From Celeribacter indicus (GTDB taxonomy: Bacteria > Pseudomonadota > Alphaproteobacteria > Rhodobacterales > Rhodobacteraceae): a DNA stretch of 64,000 nt. The position numbers and the translations under genes were made by a program. The notes beneath the pieces were generated by a model, which worked only from the letters and a program-made list of their open reading frames with translations, was not told where the DNA came from and did no database searches. Location: assembly GCF_000819565.1 (NCBI RefSeq), contig NZ_CP004393.1, forward strand, positions 4,402,001-4,466,000, written 5' to 3'. Within the stretch, counting starts at the first letter, position 1; each line of letters begins with the position of its first letter. This document shows positions 46,356-54,142 of this stretch, in pieces.

Positions 46356-47672
46356 TTACTGGATGTAGCCTGCCCGCGTCATCTCACGCTCGGTGAGCTG
46401 CTGTGCACTCTGGAGCGCCTGCTCGGCGGAGACCTGACCGGCGAGCGCGGCGGAGAACTGCTGTCCCACGGCGGTGCCGATGCCCTGGAATTCGGGGATG
46501 CCGACCCATTGCGACCCGATATAGGGCACCTCGTCCACGGTGGGATTGAGGATGTCCACGCCGTTGATCGCGTTGAGCGTCATCTCAGCGAAGGGTGCCG
46601 CGTCGAGATAGTCCTGGTTCTCGTAGAGCGAGGTGCGGGTTCCCGGAGGCGCGGCGCGCCAGCCTTCGCGCTCGGCGACGAGCTGGGTGTATTCCTTGGA
46701 GGTCGCCCAGGCGACGAAGGCCTTCGCGGACTCTTCCTTCTGCGTGCCGGCGGGGATCGCGAGGTTCCAGGACCACAGCCAGTGGCCGGTGCCTTCCATG
46801 CCTTCCTTGTTCGGGAACTGGGCGAAGCCGACGCTGTCGGCGACGGTCGATTCCTCGGGGTCGGTCACGAAGGACGCCGCGACCGTCGCGTCGATCCACA
46901 TGCCGCATTTGCCCTGCTGGAACAGCGCGAGGTTCTCGTTGAACCCGTTGCCGGAGCCGCCCGGCGGGCCGTAGTTGTTCATCAGGTCGAGATAGTCGGT
47001 GAGCGTTTCCGACCAAGCCTCGCTGTCGAACTGCGGGTGCCAGTCCATGTCGAACCAGCGCGCCCCCATGGAATTCGCCATGGAGGAGATGAAGGCCATG
47101 TTCTCGCCCCAGCCTGCCTTGCCGCGCAGGCAGATGCCGTAGATCTCGTTGTCGCGGTCGGTCATGGCCGCGGCGGCTTCCTCGATCTGGCCCCAGTTCG
47201 GTGCATCGGGGATCGTTACCCCGGCGGCTTCGGCGAGGTCGGTGCGGTACATCACCATGGCGGATTCGCCGTAGAAGGGCGCGGCGTAGAGGGTTCCGTC
47301 CTGCCGCAGGCCGTCGGCGATGGCGGGCATGAGGTCCTCCTCGTCATAGCCTTCCGGCATGTCTGTCAGCGGCACGAGCCAGCTCTGTTTCGCCCAGATC
47401 GGCACTTCGTAATTGCCGATCGTCATCACGTCGAACTGCCCGCCCTTGGTGGCGACGTCCTGCGTCACGCGCTGGCGCAGCACGTTTTCCTCGAGCGTGA
47501 CCCACTCGACGTCGATATCGGGATGTTCGGCTTTGAATTCGTCCATCAGACCCTGCATGCGGATCATGTCGCCGTTGTTGACGGTGGCGACGGTGATGGT
47601 CTCTGCCATGGATGCGGTGGCAAGTGCGCCGAAGGCACACGCCCCCATCAGGGCGCGGAAAGTCGTTGTCAT
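46356..47672 (-). CDS. smoE: Polyol ABC transporter substrate-binding protein
   Basis: Periplasmic receptor of 438 residues (family 1, CUT1) with a signal peptide (ALMGACAFGALATASMA) cleaved before ETITVATVNN. Typical receptor blocks are EFKAEHPDIDVEWVTL, FDVMTIGNYE, and the aromatic-rich GHWLWSWNLAIP. ATG 47672 has GGGAGGACATT upstream; the ATG at 47699 is inside the candidate operator. It is the first transport gene of the operon. Confidence 0.94.
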   Translation of the reverse strand: MTTTFRALMGACAFGALATASMAETITVATVNNGDMIRMQGLMDEFKAEHPDIDVEWVTLEENVLRQRVTQDVATKGGQFDVMTIGNYEVPIWAKQSWLVPLTDMPEGYDEEDLMPAIADGLRQDGTLYAAPFYGESAMVMYRTDLAEAAGVTIPDAPNWGQIEEAAAAMTDRDNEIYGICLRGKAGWGENMAFISSMANSMGARWFDMDWHPQFDSEAWSETLTDYLDLMNNYGPPGGSGNGFNENLALFQQGKCGMWIDATVAASFVTDPEESTVADSVGFAQFPNKEGMEGTGHWLWSWNLAIPAGTQKEESAKAFVAWATSKEYTQLVAEREGWRAAPPGTRTSLYENQDYLDAAPFAEMTLNAINGVDILNPTVDEVPYIGSQWVGIPEFQGIGTAVGQQFSAALAGQVSAEQALQSAQQLTEREMTRAGYIQ

Positions 47673-47691
47673 AATGTCCTCCCATATGAGA

Positions 47692-47707
47692 ATGAGCATT
47701 TGCTCAT
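47692..47707. promoter_or_regulatory. Palindromic operator candidate upstream of smoE
   Basis: ATGAGCA-TT-TGCTCAT, a perfect 7-bp inverted repeat 19 bp before the smoE start codon and between the regulator gene and smoE. A minus-strand TTGACA (plus-strand TGTCAA at 47744-47749) lies upstream, though no good -10 at standard spacing is seen. A site here would suit the SorC-type regulator encoded next door. Confidence 0.6.
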
Positions 47708-47791
47708 GTCGCGGGCCGATGCTCGGATAAATCCATGCCTTTTGTCAAGACGTTTTAGTCCGGTCGGAAGGAAAGTCATGGAAAGGGGGCT

Positions 47792-48763
47792 CTAATCCTC
47801 GATGAGGGCCCTTGCCGTCGCCTCGTCGGTGAAGAGGCCGCGGATCAGACCGCCTTCGAGCGCGGCGCGCAGGGCGGGGCGTTTCACCGGCCCGGCGGCG
47901 ATGCAGAAGACCGGCATGTCGCCCTCGGGCACGCGCACGCCGACCATGCGGTGATTGACCGGATGGTCGAGATAGCGCCCGGACGCATCGAAGATATGGC
48001 CGCAGATCTCCCCCACCCCGCCCGCGGCACGCAGGTCCACAAGCTCCTCGGCGCTGAGGAAGCCGTCCACGTAGAGCGGCGCGTCATCTCCCATCTGGCC
48101 GATCCCGACGATCGCCACATCGGCGGATTTGGCGAGTTCCCGCGAGGCATGGACATGCGGCAGGCTGCGGTAGAGGTCGAGTTCGGTCTGGTCGCGCGCG
48201 GCGACGGGCACGGACATGGGATAGTGACGCGCGCGGGTCTTTTCGGCAAAGCGCATGATCACCTCGTAGAAGGACGCCGAACCGTCGGGGGCGACATTGC
48301 CGATGAGCGAGACGAGCCGGTGGTGGGCGCCGTCCACGACGCGGAGATGGTCGACCACCGTCTTCAGGGTGCGCCCGGTGCCAAGGGCGAAGGTCTTCGG
48401 CTGTTCCGCCTCGAAGATCCGTTCGAGCACCGGCGCGACGAAGGGCGCGAGCCCGGTGAGCGGGTCGGCCCCCGCGGCGAGGCCCGGAGAGATCCAGGCG
48501 GCGTCGAGGGCGAAGCGGGATTTCAGCGCGCGTTCGAGTTCGAGGCATTCGGCGATCGGGTGGTCGATGCGCACCCGGATCATCCCCTCGGCCGAGGCGC
48601 GGGCGACGAGCCGCTGGACGCGCTGGCGCGAGATCCCCAGTTCGGTGGCGATCTGGTCCTGGGTCATGCCCCCGACAAAGGACATCCAGGCTGCCCGCGC
48701 CGCGAGGTCGCGCGGCGAGACGTCCAGCTCCTCGATGTTCCCGGCCGCCTTAGCCTTGCTCAT
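47792..48763 (-). CDS. SorC-family sugar-binding transcriptional regulator
   Basis: A 323-residue regulator with an N-terminal helix-turn-helix (GGMTQDQIATELGISRQRVQ) and a large phosphosugar-binding domain (FALGTGRTLKTVVDHL, VSLIGNVAPDG, VAIVGIGQMGDD). It lies directly upstream of smoE on the same strand with 119 bp between, so it is likely the local polyol regulator. AAGGGGA precedes ATG 48763, and the start overlaps the end of the HAD gene by 14 bp. Confidence 0.92.
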   Translation of the reverse strand: MSKAKAAGNIEELDVSPRDLAARAAWMSFVGGMTQDQIATELGISRQRVQRLVARASAEGMIRVRIDHPIAECLELERALKSRFALDAAWISPGLAAGADPLTGLAPFVAPVLERIFEAEQPKTFALGTGRTLKTVVDHLRVVDGAHHRLVSLIGNVAPDGSASFYEVIMRFAEKTRARHYPMSVPVAARDQTELDLYRSLPHVHASRELAKSADVAIVGIGQMGDDAPLYVDGFLSAEELVDLRAAGGVGEICGHIFDASGRYLDHPVNHRMVGVRVPEGDMPVFCIAAGPVKRPALRAALEGGLIRGLFTDEATARALIED

Positions 48764-49436
48764 GGTGCGCGTCCCCTTTCAGAAGCTGGGGCGCAAGATG
48801 GAAGAAATCGGCATAAGTTGCAAATACGCGATGCGGCTCCGGCCCCTCCTCGAGCGACAGGTCGAGGCCGGCCAGGTGGCTGCCGCCGGTGAAGCGCCAG
48901 ACATTCATGCCCGCGGCCAGCCCGGCCTCGACGCCGGCGCGCGAATCCTCGATCACGAGACAGCGCGCGGGGGCGACGCCGTATTTCTCCGCCACACGCA
49001 GGAAGAGATCGGGCGCCGGCTTGCCGTTGGCGACTTCGGAGGCGGTGGTGCAGCGCCCGGCGAAGAGATCGGCCATTCCGACGATGGCGAGCGACTCGCC
49101 GAGGCGCTCCGGGCTCGAGCTCGTGGCGAGCGCATAGGGCACCCCCAGCCCGGCGATCACCGCGCGCACGCCCGCCACCTCCACGAGATCGCTTCGGAAG
49201 GCGGAGATCAGCCGCGCGCGATACGCCGCCTCGAATCCCTCGGGAAGATGGATGCCGAATTCGTCGCGGATCTGCCTCAGCACGGTCGGATAGCTGCGTC
49301 CGAGGAAGTGGCGCGCGACATAGGCGGTGTCGATGCGCACGTCATGGAGCGCAAGCTCCGCGATGAGCATCCGCGCCGAGATCACCTCGCTGTCGATCAG
49401 CACCCCGTCGCAGTCGAAAATCACCAGATCCATCAT
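48750..49436 (-). CDS. HAD-superfamily phosphatase (beta-phosphoglucomutase-like subfamily)
   Basis: A 228-residue HAD hydrolase: nucleophile motif VIFDCDGVLIDSE, motif II ATSSSPERL, Lys in NGKPAPDLFLRVAEKYG, and motif IV VIEDSRAGVEAG. The cap type suggests a small sugar- or polyol-phosphate substrate. It is the first gene of the polyol operon and overlaps the regulator start, yet no kinase is present in the operon, so its substrate is unclear. Confidence 0.9.
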   Translation of the reverse strand: MMDLVIFDCDGVLIDSEVISARMLIAELALHDVRIDTAYVARHFLGRSYPTVLRQIRDEFGIHLPEGFEAAYRARLISAFRSDLVEVAGVRAVIAGLGVPYALATSSSPERLGESLAIVGMADLFAGRCTTASEVANGKPAPDLFLRVAEKYGVAPARCLVIEDSRAGVEAGLAAGMNVWRFTGGSHLAGLDLSLEEGPEPHRVFATYADFFHLAPQLLKGDAHHEQG

Positions 49437-49717
49437 GCGTCCCTCCCTGCGCGGCGCAGCCTATCCGCGGCCGCGGCACGAGACAATGCTCAAGGGCGAT
49501 GTGCGGGAGGCCAGGCGGCAGCACGTCGCCCGGTGCGGACCGCAAAAGGAATAGTTGACAGAAAAACTAGGATTACATACCAAGGAGACAGATCGGAAAA
49601 AATTCCGACGCTCGCTCACGCTCCAACGGCAAGCAACGGCCCCGCACGCCCAGCCAGTCTTGGTTCCCATCATTCATGACGCCAGCCCGTCCCGCAGTTC
49701 CGCAAGGCGGCCCGCAT
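49437..49717. other. Divergent gap, HAD gene / hemP
   Basis: 281 bp without a supported gene. It should contain the promoter of the polyol operon's first gene (minus) and that of hemP (plus). A perfect inverted repeat TCGGAA-AAAA-TTCCGA is at 49593-49608, just downstream of the hemP promoter candidate. Confidence 0.45.
49555..49583 (+). promoter_or_regulatory. Candidate hemP promoter
   Basis: Consensus TTGACA at 49555-49560 with TACCAA at 49578-49583 after a 17-bp spacer. The -10 is weak (3/6) but the -35 is perfect, and an AAGGAGA follows at 49582. I do not see a convincing Irr or RirA box. Confidence 0.4.
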
Positions 49718-49918
49718 ATGACAGACGAAACCGAAAAGACCCAAAAAGGCGATCCGATGAACGCACATGTGACCCAGCTTTCCGCTCCCGCCGGCACCCT
49801 CCCGCCGCTCAATGCCCGCACCCTCATCACCGACGGCGCAACGCGCCAGATCGACCTCGACGGGCAGATCTATACCCTGCGCATCACGCGGGCAGGCAAG
49901 CTCATCCTGACGAAATGA
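49718..49918 (+). CDS. hemP: Hemin uptake protein HemP
   Basis: Small HemP-family protein of 66 residues. The C-terminal conserved block is complete: ARTLITDGATRQIDLDGQIY followed by TLRITRAGKLILTK. HemP proteins act in iron/haem-responsive uptake loci, but here no haem transporter genes are adjacent. ATG 49718 follows AAGGCGG; ATG 49757, giving 53 residues, is also possible. The stop overlaps the start of a 31-codon frame. Confidence 0.88.
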   Translation: MTDETEKTQKGDPMNAHVTQLSAPAGTLPPLNARTLITDGATRQIDLDGQIYTLRITRAGKLILTK

Positions 49919-50010
49919 GCGGAACCCTGCCCGGACATCCCCTGAGCCGGACGGCGGGGGCCGTCGGCGGCGCCCTGCGCTTCATCCTCTCAATCGCGCG
50001 CGCCGCCTGA
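49915..50010 (+). CDS. Possible 31-residue peptide coupled to hemP
   Basis: ATGA overlap with the hemP stop opens a 31-codon frame reading SGTLPGHPLSRTAGAVGG then ALRFILSIARAA, a short amphipathic or membrane-active-looking peptide. It ends just before a strong stem-loop. Nothing proves translation; the evidence is the coupled start and the position before the terminator-like hairpin. Confidence 0.35.
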   Translation: MSGTLPGHPLSRTAGAVGGALRFILSIARAA

Positions 50011-50012
50011 TC

Positions 50013-50035
50013 CCCGCCCGGAGCAACCGGGCGGG
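50013..50035. terminator. Strong stem-loop after hemP
   Basis: CCCGCCCGG (50013-50021), AGCAA loop, CCGGGCGGG (50027-50035): perfect 9-bp GC stem directly after the hemP-coupled frame. There is no T run, so it could end or stabilise the hemP transcript. Confidence 0.45.
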
Positions 50036-50154
50036 CGCGCGGGCGCCCACCGGCCGATGTGCGTCGGGCCTCTCCGGCGCGGTTGTCATGCGAAGTCGAG
50101 ACAGACCTCCGGTCCATGGGGGCCGGCGGGTGGCTGTGCCGGGCGAAACAGGCG

Positions 50155-50586
50155 TCAAAGGACGCCGTGCTGTTTCAGCAGCGCCGTTTCGTCGCCGGAC
50201 ACCCAGCCAAAGACCTTTGCATCGCCGTCCAGAATCTGAACGAGATAATGGACATCGAAATCTATCGCCGTCTCGGGCAGATCGTCCCGGACATAGGTTG
50301 CGGTCCAGGAAACGTGGGCGACGCAATGAAGGTCGTCTATCGGAGACAGGCGGAGGCCACGGATCCGAATGGACTGCGTGCCGATGTCCCTGTAGGTCCG
50401 GTAGACCTGGACCATCGCCTGAAGGAACGTCTCATCATTCTTCCCGGCCATGACACCGGCCGGGGAAGCTTCTATGAATTCAGAAGCATAGAGCTTCCCA
50501 GGCTCTTCCTTGTCGAAATCGCCTGCCAGAGAACGTTCGAAAAAGCTCTCGTATCTTTCGAACAGTTTCCGAACCGTCTCGTCCAT
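50155..50586 (-). CDS. NTF2/SnoaL-like protein
   Basis: A 143-residue cone-shaped alpha+beta fold protein: N-terminal helices (DETVRKLFERYESFFERSLA), then beta strands (LHCVAHVSWTATYVR, TAIDFDVHYLVQI, AKVFGWVSGDE) in the order of NTF2-like proteins. No catalytic residues can be assigned. ATG 50586 is preferred as the fold begins there; the frame continues upstream without family sequence. It converges on hemP. Confidence 0.75.
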   Translation of the reverse strand: MDETVRKLFERYESFFERSLAGDFDKEEPGKLYASEFIEASPAGVMAGKNDETFLQAMVQVYRTYRDIGTQSIRIRGLRLSPIDDLHCVAHVSWTATYVRDDLPETAIDFDVHYLVQILDGDAKVFGWVSGDETALLKQHGVL

Positions 50587-50727
50587 TGGCGCGCTCCTCA
50601 ACGGCAAACTGTCCCAGAAAAATGGCAGGTGTGGACCCCGGAGGCAACCACCGCGGGATCTCCCGGCTCGTTGCGTCCTCCGCAAGCGGCCGTCCCGTGG
50701 CGCGCGATGCGCCGGCTTAGTGATGGG

Positions 50728-51588
50728 TCATCGGGCTGGTGTGATGCCCGGCGCGGTGCTATGACCCCGACGGCGCGGTCCCTTCACGATGCCATGCTCG
50801 GTCCAGGTCCGGCCTGTCCTGCGCGTGTCCTCGATGATGCCGCGGTTGAAGGCGCGGACCTCCGGCTTGTCATAGGCGCGCCCGTGGTCAAGGTGATAGA
50901 CCGGCGCGGTGTAGCGCACATGCCGCCCCCGCACCCCGGCATTGCCGAGCCGGTCGCCCAGTTCCTTGTCGAGCCCGCCATAGGCCATCCGCTCGTCGAA
51001 GCCGTTCACCGCGAGGAGATTGTCGCGGAAGGTCGAGGCGCAGCCACCCTGCCAGTTGCGCTTCACCGGCGACAGGCGGTCGAGCGCCCGGTTCAGACGC
51101 GGGGCGGGCGGTGTGGATTTCAGCCGTTCCGAGCCGCTCTGCGGCGTCCAGCCCGACAGACGGCCCTCCGCGCTCCATGCCACCCTGCCGGCGGAGAGCA
51201 TCGCCTGTGTCAGCGCCGGATCGAGCCGGATCAGGCTGCCCGTCAGGAAGCGGTCGCGCCGCGCGAGGTCGAGATGGCGGGAGACGAAGCCGGGATGCAG
51301 CAGGCAATCGTCGTCGATGAAGAAGAGATAGTCGGCCTGGGACTCCGCAATGGCGGTGTTGAGCGCCTTGCATTTGCGAAAGCCGTCATCCTCATGCCAG
51401 CTGTGGCGGATCGACACCGGTCCCGCCCGGTCCTGTGCCGCAGCGATCACCGCGGCGGTCTCCTCCCCCGACCCGTCGTCGGCCACGCAAATCGTGTCGG
51501 GCGGGACCGTCTGCGCCAGGCATGTCTCAAGGCAGAGCGCGAGATAGGCAGGCTTGTTGTAGGTGGCGATGATGATTTCGGTTCGCAT
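50728..51588 (-). CDS. Family 2 glycosyltransferase
   Basis: GT-A fold transferase of 286 residues. It begins EIIIATYNKPAYLALCLE, has CVADDGSGEETA, the metal-binding FFIDDDCLLHP and the acceptor-side NGFDERMAYGGLDKELGDRL (galactosyltransferase-like C-terminal domain). A basic tail ends the protein. Donor and acceptor are unknown. It lies 103 bp downstream of murB on the same strand, with a GC stem (51655-51671) in the gap. Confidence 0.88.
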   Translation of the reverse strand: MRTEIIIATYNKPAYLALCLETCLAQTVPPDTICVADDGSGEETAAVIAAAQDRAGPVSIRHSWHEDDGFRKCKALNTAIAESQADYLFFIDDDCLLHPGFVSRHLDLARRDRFLTGSLIRLDPALTQAMLSAGRVAWSAEGRLSGWTPQSGSERLKSTPPAPRLNRALDRLSPVKRNWQGGCASTFRDNLLAVNGFDERMAYGGLDKELGDRLGNAGVRGRHVRYTAPVYHLDHGRAYDKPEVRAFNRGIIEDTRRTGRTWTEHGIVKGPRRRGHSTAPGITPAR

Positions 51589-51691
51589 AGAGATCCCGTG
51601 TGTCGGGGAGGGTTTTCCCCTGATAGCCGTTGCGCACGGGCTTGGCAAAGCCTGCGCGCCGCCGCGGCGCGTGCGATGCGGAAGCGATGGC

Positions 51692-52702
51692 CTAGCGCAG
51701 CGTCACGGGTTCCTGCACCAGCGTCACGCCGAAGCGCGTCTCGACGGTGCGGACGGCCCGCGCGGCAAGCGCCGTGACGTCCTCGAAGGTGGCTCCGCCG
51801 TGGTTGACGAGGACGAGGGCGTGTTGGTCGGAAAACCCCGCCCCGCCATGGCGCGCGCCCTTGAGGCCTGCGGCCTCGAGCAGCCATCCGGCGGAGAGCT
51901 TGATCCCGCCTTCTACCGGATGCGACGGCATCTCCGGCAGGCGGGCGACAGCCTCGGCGGGGAGGATCGGATTGTGGAAGAAGGAGCCGGCGTTGCCGGT
52001 CCGCCGCCAGTCCGGCAGCTTCGCACTCCGCAGGGCGAGCACTGCCTCCATCACCCGGCGCGGCGTCACCGGACCGTCGAGCGCGTCGAGCCCGGCATAG
52101 CCCAGCACCGGGCGCCAGGGCTGCGGCAGGGCGAGGGTGACGTCGCAGACCATATAGCGGCCCGGCGCCTCCTTGAACCGGCTGTGGCGATAGGCGAAGC
52201 GGCAGGCGGCGCGGTCGAAGCGCAGGCGCCGTCCCGTCCCGACCTCCAGCGCGGTCAGGTGGTCGAACACATCGGCCAGCTCGATGCCATAGGCGCCGAT
52301 ATTCTGGATCGGCGCGGCGCCGACCGTTCCGGGAATGCCCGCGAGGTTCTCGAGCCCGCCGATGCCCTGTGCGACGGTCCAGGCAACAAGATCCGCCCAG
52401 CTTTCCCCGGCCCGTGCCGTTACCCGGACGAGGTCCGGTGTGGAACGGTCGAGGGAGCGGCCACGCAACCGCACGAGGCCCACCACCGCCTCGATCTCCG
52501 GCGCAAGGACGCAATTGCTCCCGCCGCCGAGGAGGTGGAAGGGCAGGCCGCGCCGGGAGGCGAAATCATGCGCCGCGGCAACATCCTGCGGCTCGGTGAG
52601 AAAACCGCCATGGAGCGCCCTCGCGGCGAGGCCCAGCGTGTTGTGCTCCGACAGGTCGAAGGCGCCGGTCAGGGACGACGGGGATGGCGTGGCGAGGCTC
52701 AC
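51692..52702 (-). CDS. murB: UDP-N-acetylenolpyruvoylglucosamine reductase, type I (E. coli-like)
   Basis: FAD-dependent reductase of peptidoglycan precursor synthesis, 336 residues. FAD-binding blocks are LLGGGSNCVLAP and LENLAGIPGTVGAAPIQNIG; the proton-donor Ser is in GNAGSFFHNP, and the E. coli-type Tyr loop YRHSRFK is present. GTG 52702 overlaps the stop of the upstream regulator (GTGA). Alphaproteobacterial dcw clusters usually carry the other (type II) form, so this may be a second murB. Confidence 0.93.
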   Translation of the reverse strand: MSLATPSPSSLTGAFDLSEHNTLGLAARALHGGFLTEPQDVAAAHDFASRRGLPFHLLGGGSNCVLAPEIEAVVGLVRLRGRSLDRSTPDLVRVTARAGESWADLVAWTVAQGIGGLENLAGIPGTVGAAPIQNIGAYGIELADVFDHLTALEVGTGRRLRFDRAACRFAYRHSRFKEAPGRYMVCDVTLALPQPWRPVLGYAGLDALDGPVTPRRVMEAVLALRSAKLPDWRRTGNAGSFFHNPILPAEAVARLPEMPSHPVEGGIKLSAGWLLEAAGLKGARHGGAGFSDQHALVLVNHGGATFEDVTALAARAVRTVETRFGVTLVQEPVTLR

Positions 52703-53364
52703 GCGCCGGCTTCCGTGATGCGATAGGCGCAGCGGCGCCCGCCGCTCACGACGTGCTCGATGCGCTCGACGCTGGTCTCCGCGCCGAGCACCGCCTCGAA
52801 CACCGCCTTCTCGGCACGGCAAAATCCCTGGCAGAAGGTGGCGGCGGCACAGATCGGGCAATGATTCTCGATCAGCAGGAAGGTGCCGTCCTCGGCCTCC
52901 TCCGCCACGGCCATGTAGCCTTCGGTATTGCGCAGCTCGGCAAGCTTCGCGACGCGGTCGCGCAGCGTCGGACGCTGCGCCATCTCCGCCGCATAGAGCG
53001 CCTGGGTCGCACCTTCACGCGCCGCGACGATCCGGTCGAGCGCCTCGGGACCCAGCACTTCGGAAATGCTGCGCAGGATGTCGACGGTCAGCGCGGCATG
53101 GGTGTCGGGGAAACGTCCCTGTCCCTTGTCCGTCAGGTGCCAATAGCTCGAAGGCCGGCCGCGCCCCGCGGTGCGCCGTTCCTCGGACACGAGCCCGTCC
53201 TCGGCGAGCTTCACGAGGTGCTGCCGCGCGGCCTCCCCGGTGATGCCGAGCCGTTCCCCCGTCTGTGCGGAGGTCAGCGTGCCATGCATCTTCAGCGCCA
53301 TCAGGACGCGCTCCGAAGGTGCGCGCGGGGACCATGAACTATTTTCCAAGATGTCGCTTGACAT
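52699..53364 (-). CDS. SufR-like HTH regulator with cysteine cluster
   Basis: A COG2345-type regulator of 221 residues: winged helix (GERLGITGEAARQHLVKLAEDGLV, then a wing with RGRPSSYWHLTDKG), a helical linker, and a C-terminal cysteine cluster Cys169, 172, 178, 182 (ENHCPICAAATFCQGFC) plus Cys212. Cys169 and Cys182 have the Cx12C spacing of Fe-S-binding SufR proteins. It is divergent from sodB (92 bp), so Fe-S or redox control of sodB is a natural hypothesis. ATG 53364 begins MSSDILENSSW. Confidence 0.85.
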   Translation of the reverse strand: MSSDILENSSWSPRAPSERVLMALKMHGTLTSAQTGERLGITGEAARQHLVKLAEDGLVSEERRTAGRGRPSSYWHLTDKGQGRFPDTHAALTVDILRSISEVLGPEALDRIVAAREGATQALYAAEMAQRPTLRDRVAKLAELRNTEGYMAVAEEAEDGTFLLIENHCPICAAATFCQGFCRAEKAVFEAVLGAETSVERIEHVVSGGRRCAYRITEAGA

Positions 53365-53389
53365 ATTCGTCCCGATATTTTTCAAAGCT
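53358..53389. promoter_or_regulatory. Imperfect inverted repeat in regulator/sodB gap
   Basis: TTGACATAT at 53358-53366 and ATATTTTTCAA just right of it form an imperfect inverted repeat of TTGA-n-ATAT arms across a GC-rich centre, overlapping the regulator's own start codon. This is the best operator candidate for autoregulation and sodB control. Pattern-based only. Confidence 0.35.
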
Positions 53390-53455
53390 AGTGCTTGATT
53401 TATTAACGCAACGAGTCGGAAAATGCAAGCTCCGGCCGCCACAAGGAGATGGAAC

Positions 53456-54058
53456 ATGGCTTTCGAACTGCCCGCATTGTCCTATGCACACTCGGCCCTC
53501 GACGGGCGCGGCATGAGCCAGGAGACGCTCGAGCTGCACCATGACAAGCATCATCAGGCCTATGTCACGGCGCTGAACGGCTTCGTCGAGGCGCAGGACG
53601 ATCTCAAGGGCAAGTCCCTCGAGGAGATCATTGCGCTCACCTATGGCGACGCCGACCGCGCGCCGGTCTTCAACAATGCCGGCCAGCACTGGAACCACAT
53701 CCATTTCTGGAACGCCCTGTCGCCCACCGGAGGGAACATTCCGGGCAAGCTCGAGGCGAAGCTCGTCGAGGACTTCGGCTCCGTCGGTCAGTTCAAGGAG
53801 GCGTTCAAGGCCGCCGCCGTGGGCCAGTTCGGCTCCGGCTGGGCCTGGCTGATCCAGACCGACGACGGCAGGCTCGCGGTGACGAAGACGCCGAACGGCG
53901 TCAATCCGCTGGCCACCGGCGAAGGCCGCGCCCTGCTCGGTCTCGACGTCTGGGAACACAGCTACTACGTCGATTTCCGCAACCGCCGCCCCGATTACGT
54001 GTCGAATTTCCTCGACAGGCTCGCCAATTACGACTTCGCCGAGGCCAACCTCGCCTGA
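53456..54058 (+). CDS. sodB: Superoxide dismutase [Fe]
   Basis: Iron superoxide dismutase of 200 residues. Metal ligands are in LHHDKHHQAYV (His), GQHWNHIHFW (His) and LDVWEHSYYVDF (Asp, His); the NNAGQHWNHIHFW and FGSGWAWL blocks fit the Fe form. ATG 53456 has AAGGAG 7 bp upstream. It leads a rightward unit with fdxA and a flavin reductase, all redox proteins. Confidence 0.95.
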   Translation: MAFELPALSYAHSALDGRGMSQETLELHHDKHHQAYVTALNGFVEAQDDLKGKSLEEIIALTYGDADRAPVFNNAGQHWNHIHFWNALSPTGGNIPGKLEAKLVEDFGSVGQFKEAFKAAAVGQFGSGWAWLIQTDDGRLAVTKTPNGVNPLATGEGRALLGLDVWEHSYYVDFRNRRPDYVSNFLDRLANYDFAEANLA

Positions 54059-54069
54059 CCCCGGCGTCG

Positions 54070-54120
54070 GCCCTGCCACAGATCGCCTGTTCCCCCCGTT
54101 CCCGAGGCGCGTGGCAGGGC
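54070..54120. repeat. Long inverted repeat between sodB and fdxA
   Basis: GCCCTGCCAC (54070-54079) pairs perfectly with GTGGCAGGGC (54111-54120), and an inner CGCCT/AGGCG pair extends the helix. It can fold in the sodB-fdxA transcript. No T run follows; the fdxA start is 22 bp downstream. Confidence 0.55.
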
Positions 54121-54142
54121 ACCCATCCCTCCGAGACATCCC

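Noticed and set aside
51655..51671. GC-rich stem CGCGCCG/CGGCGCG between murB and the glycosyltransferase gene
   Set aside because: Three-base loop and no T run; could form by chance in this base composition, so not called a terminator.
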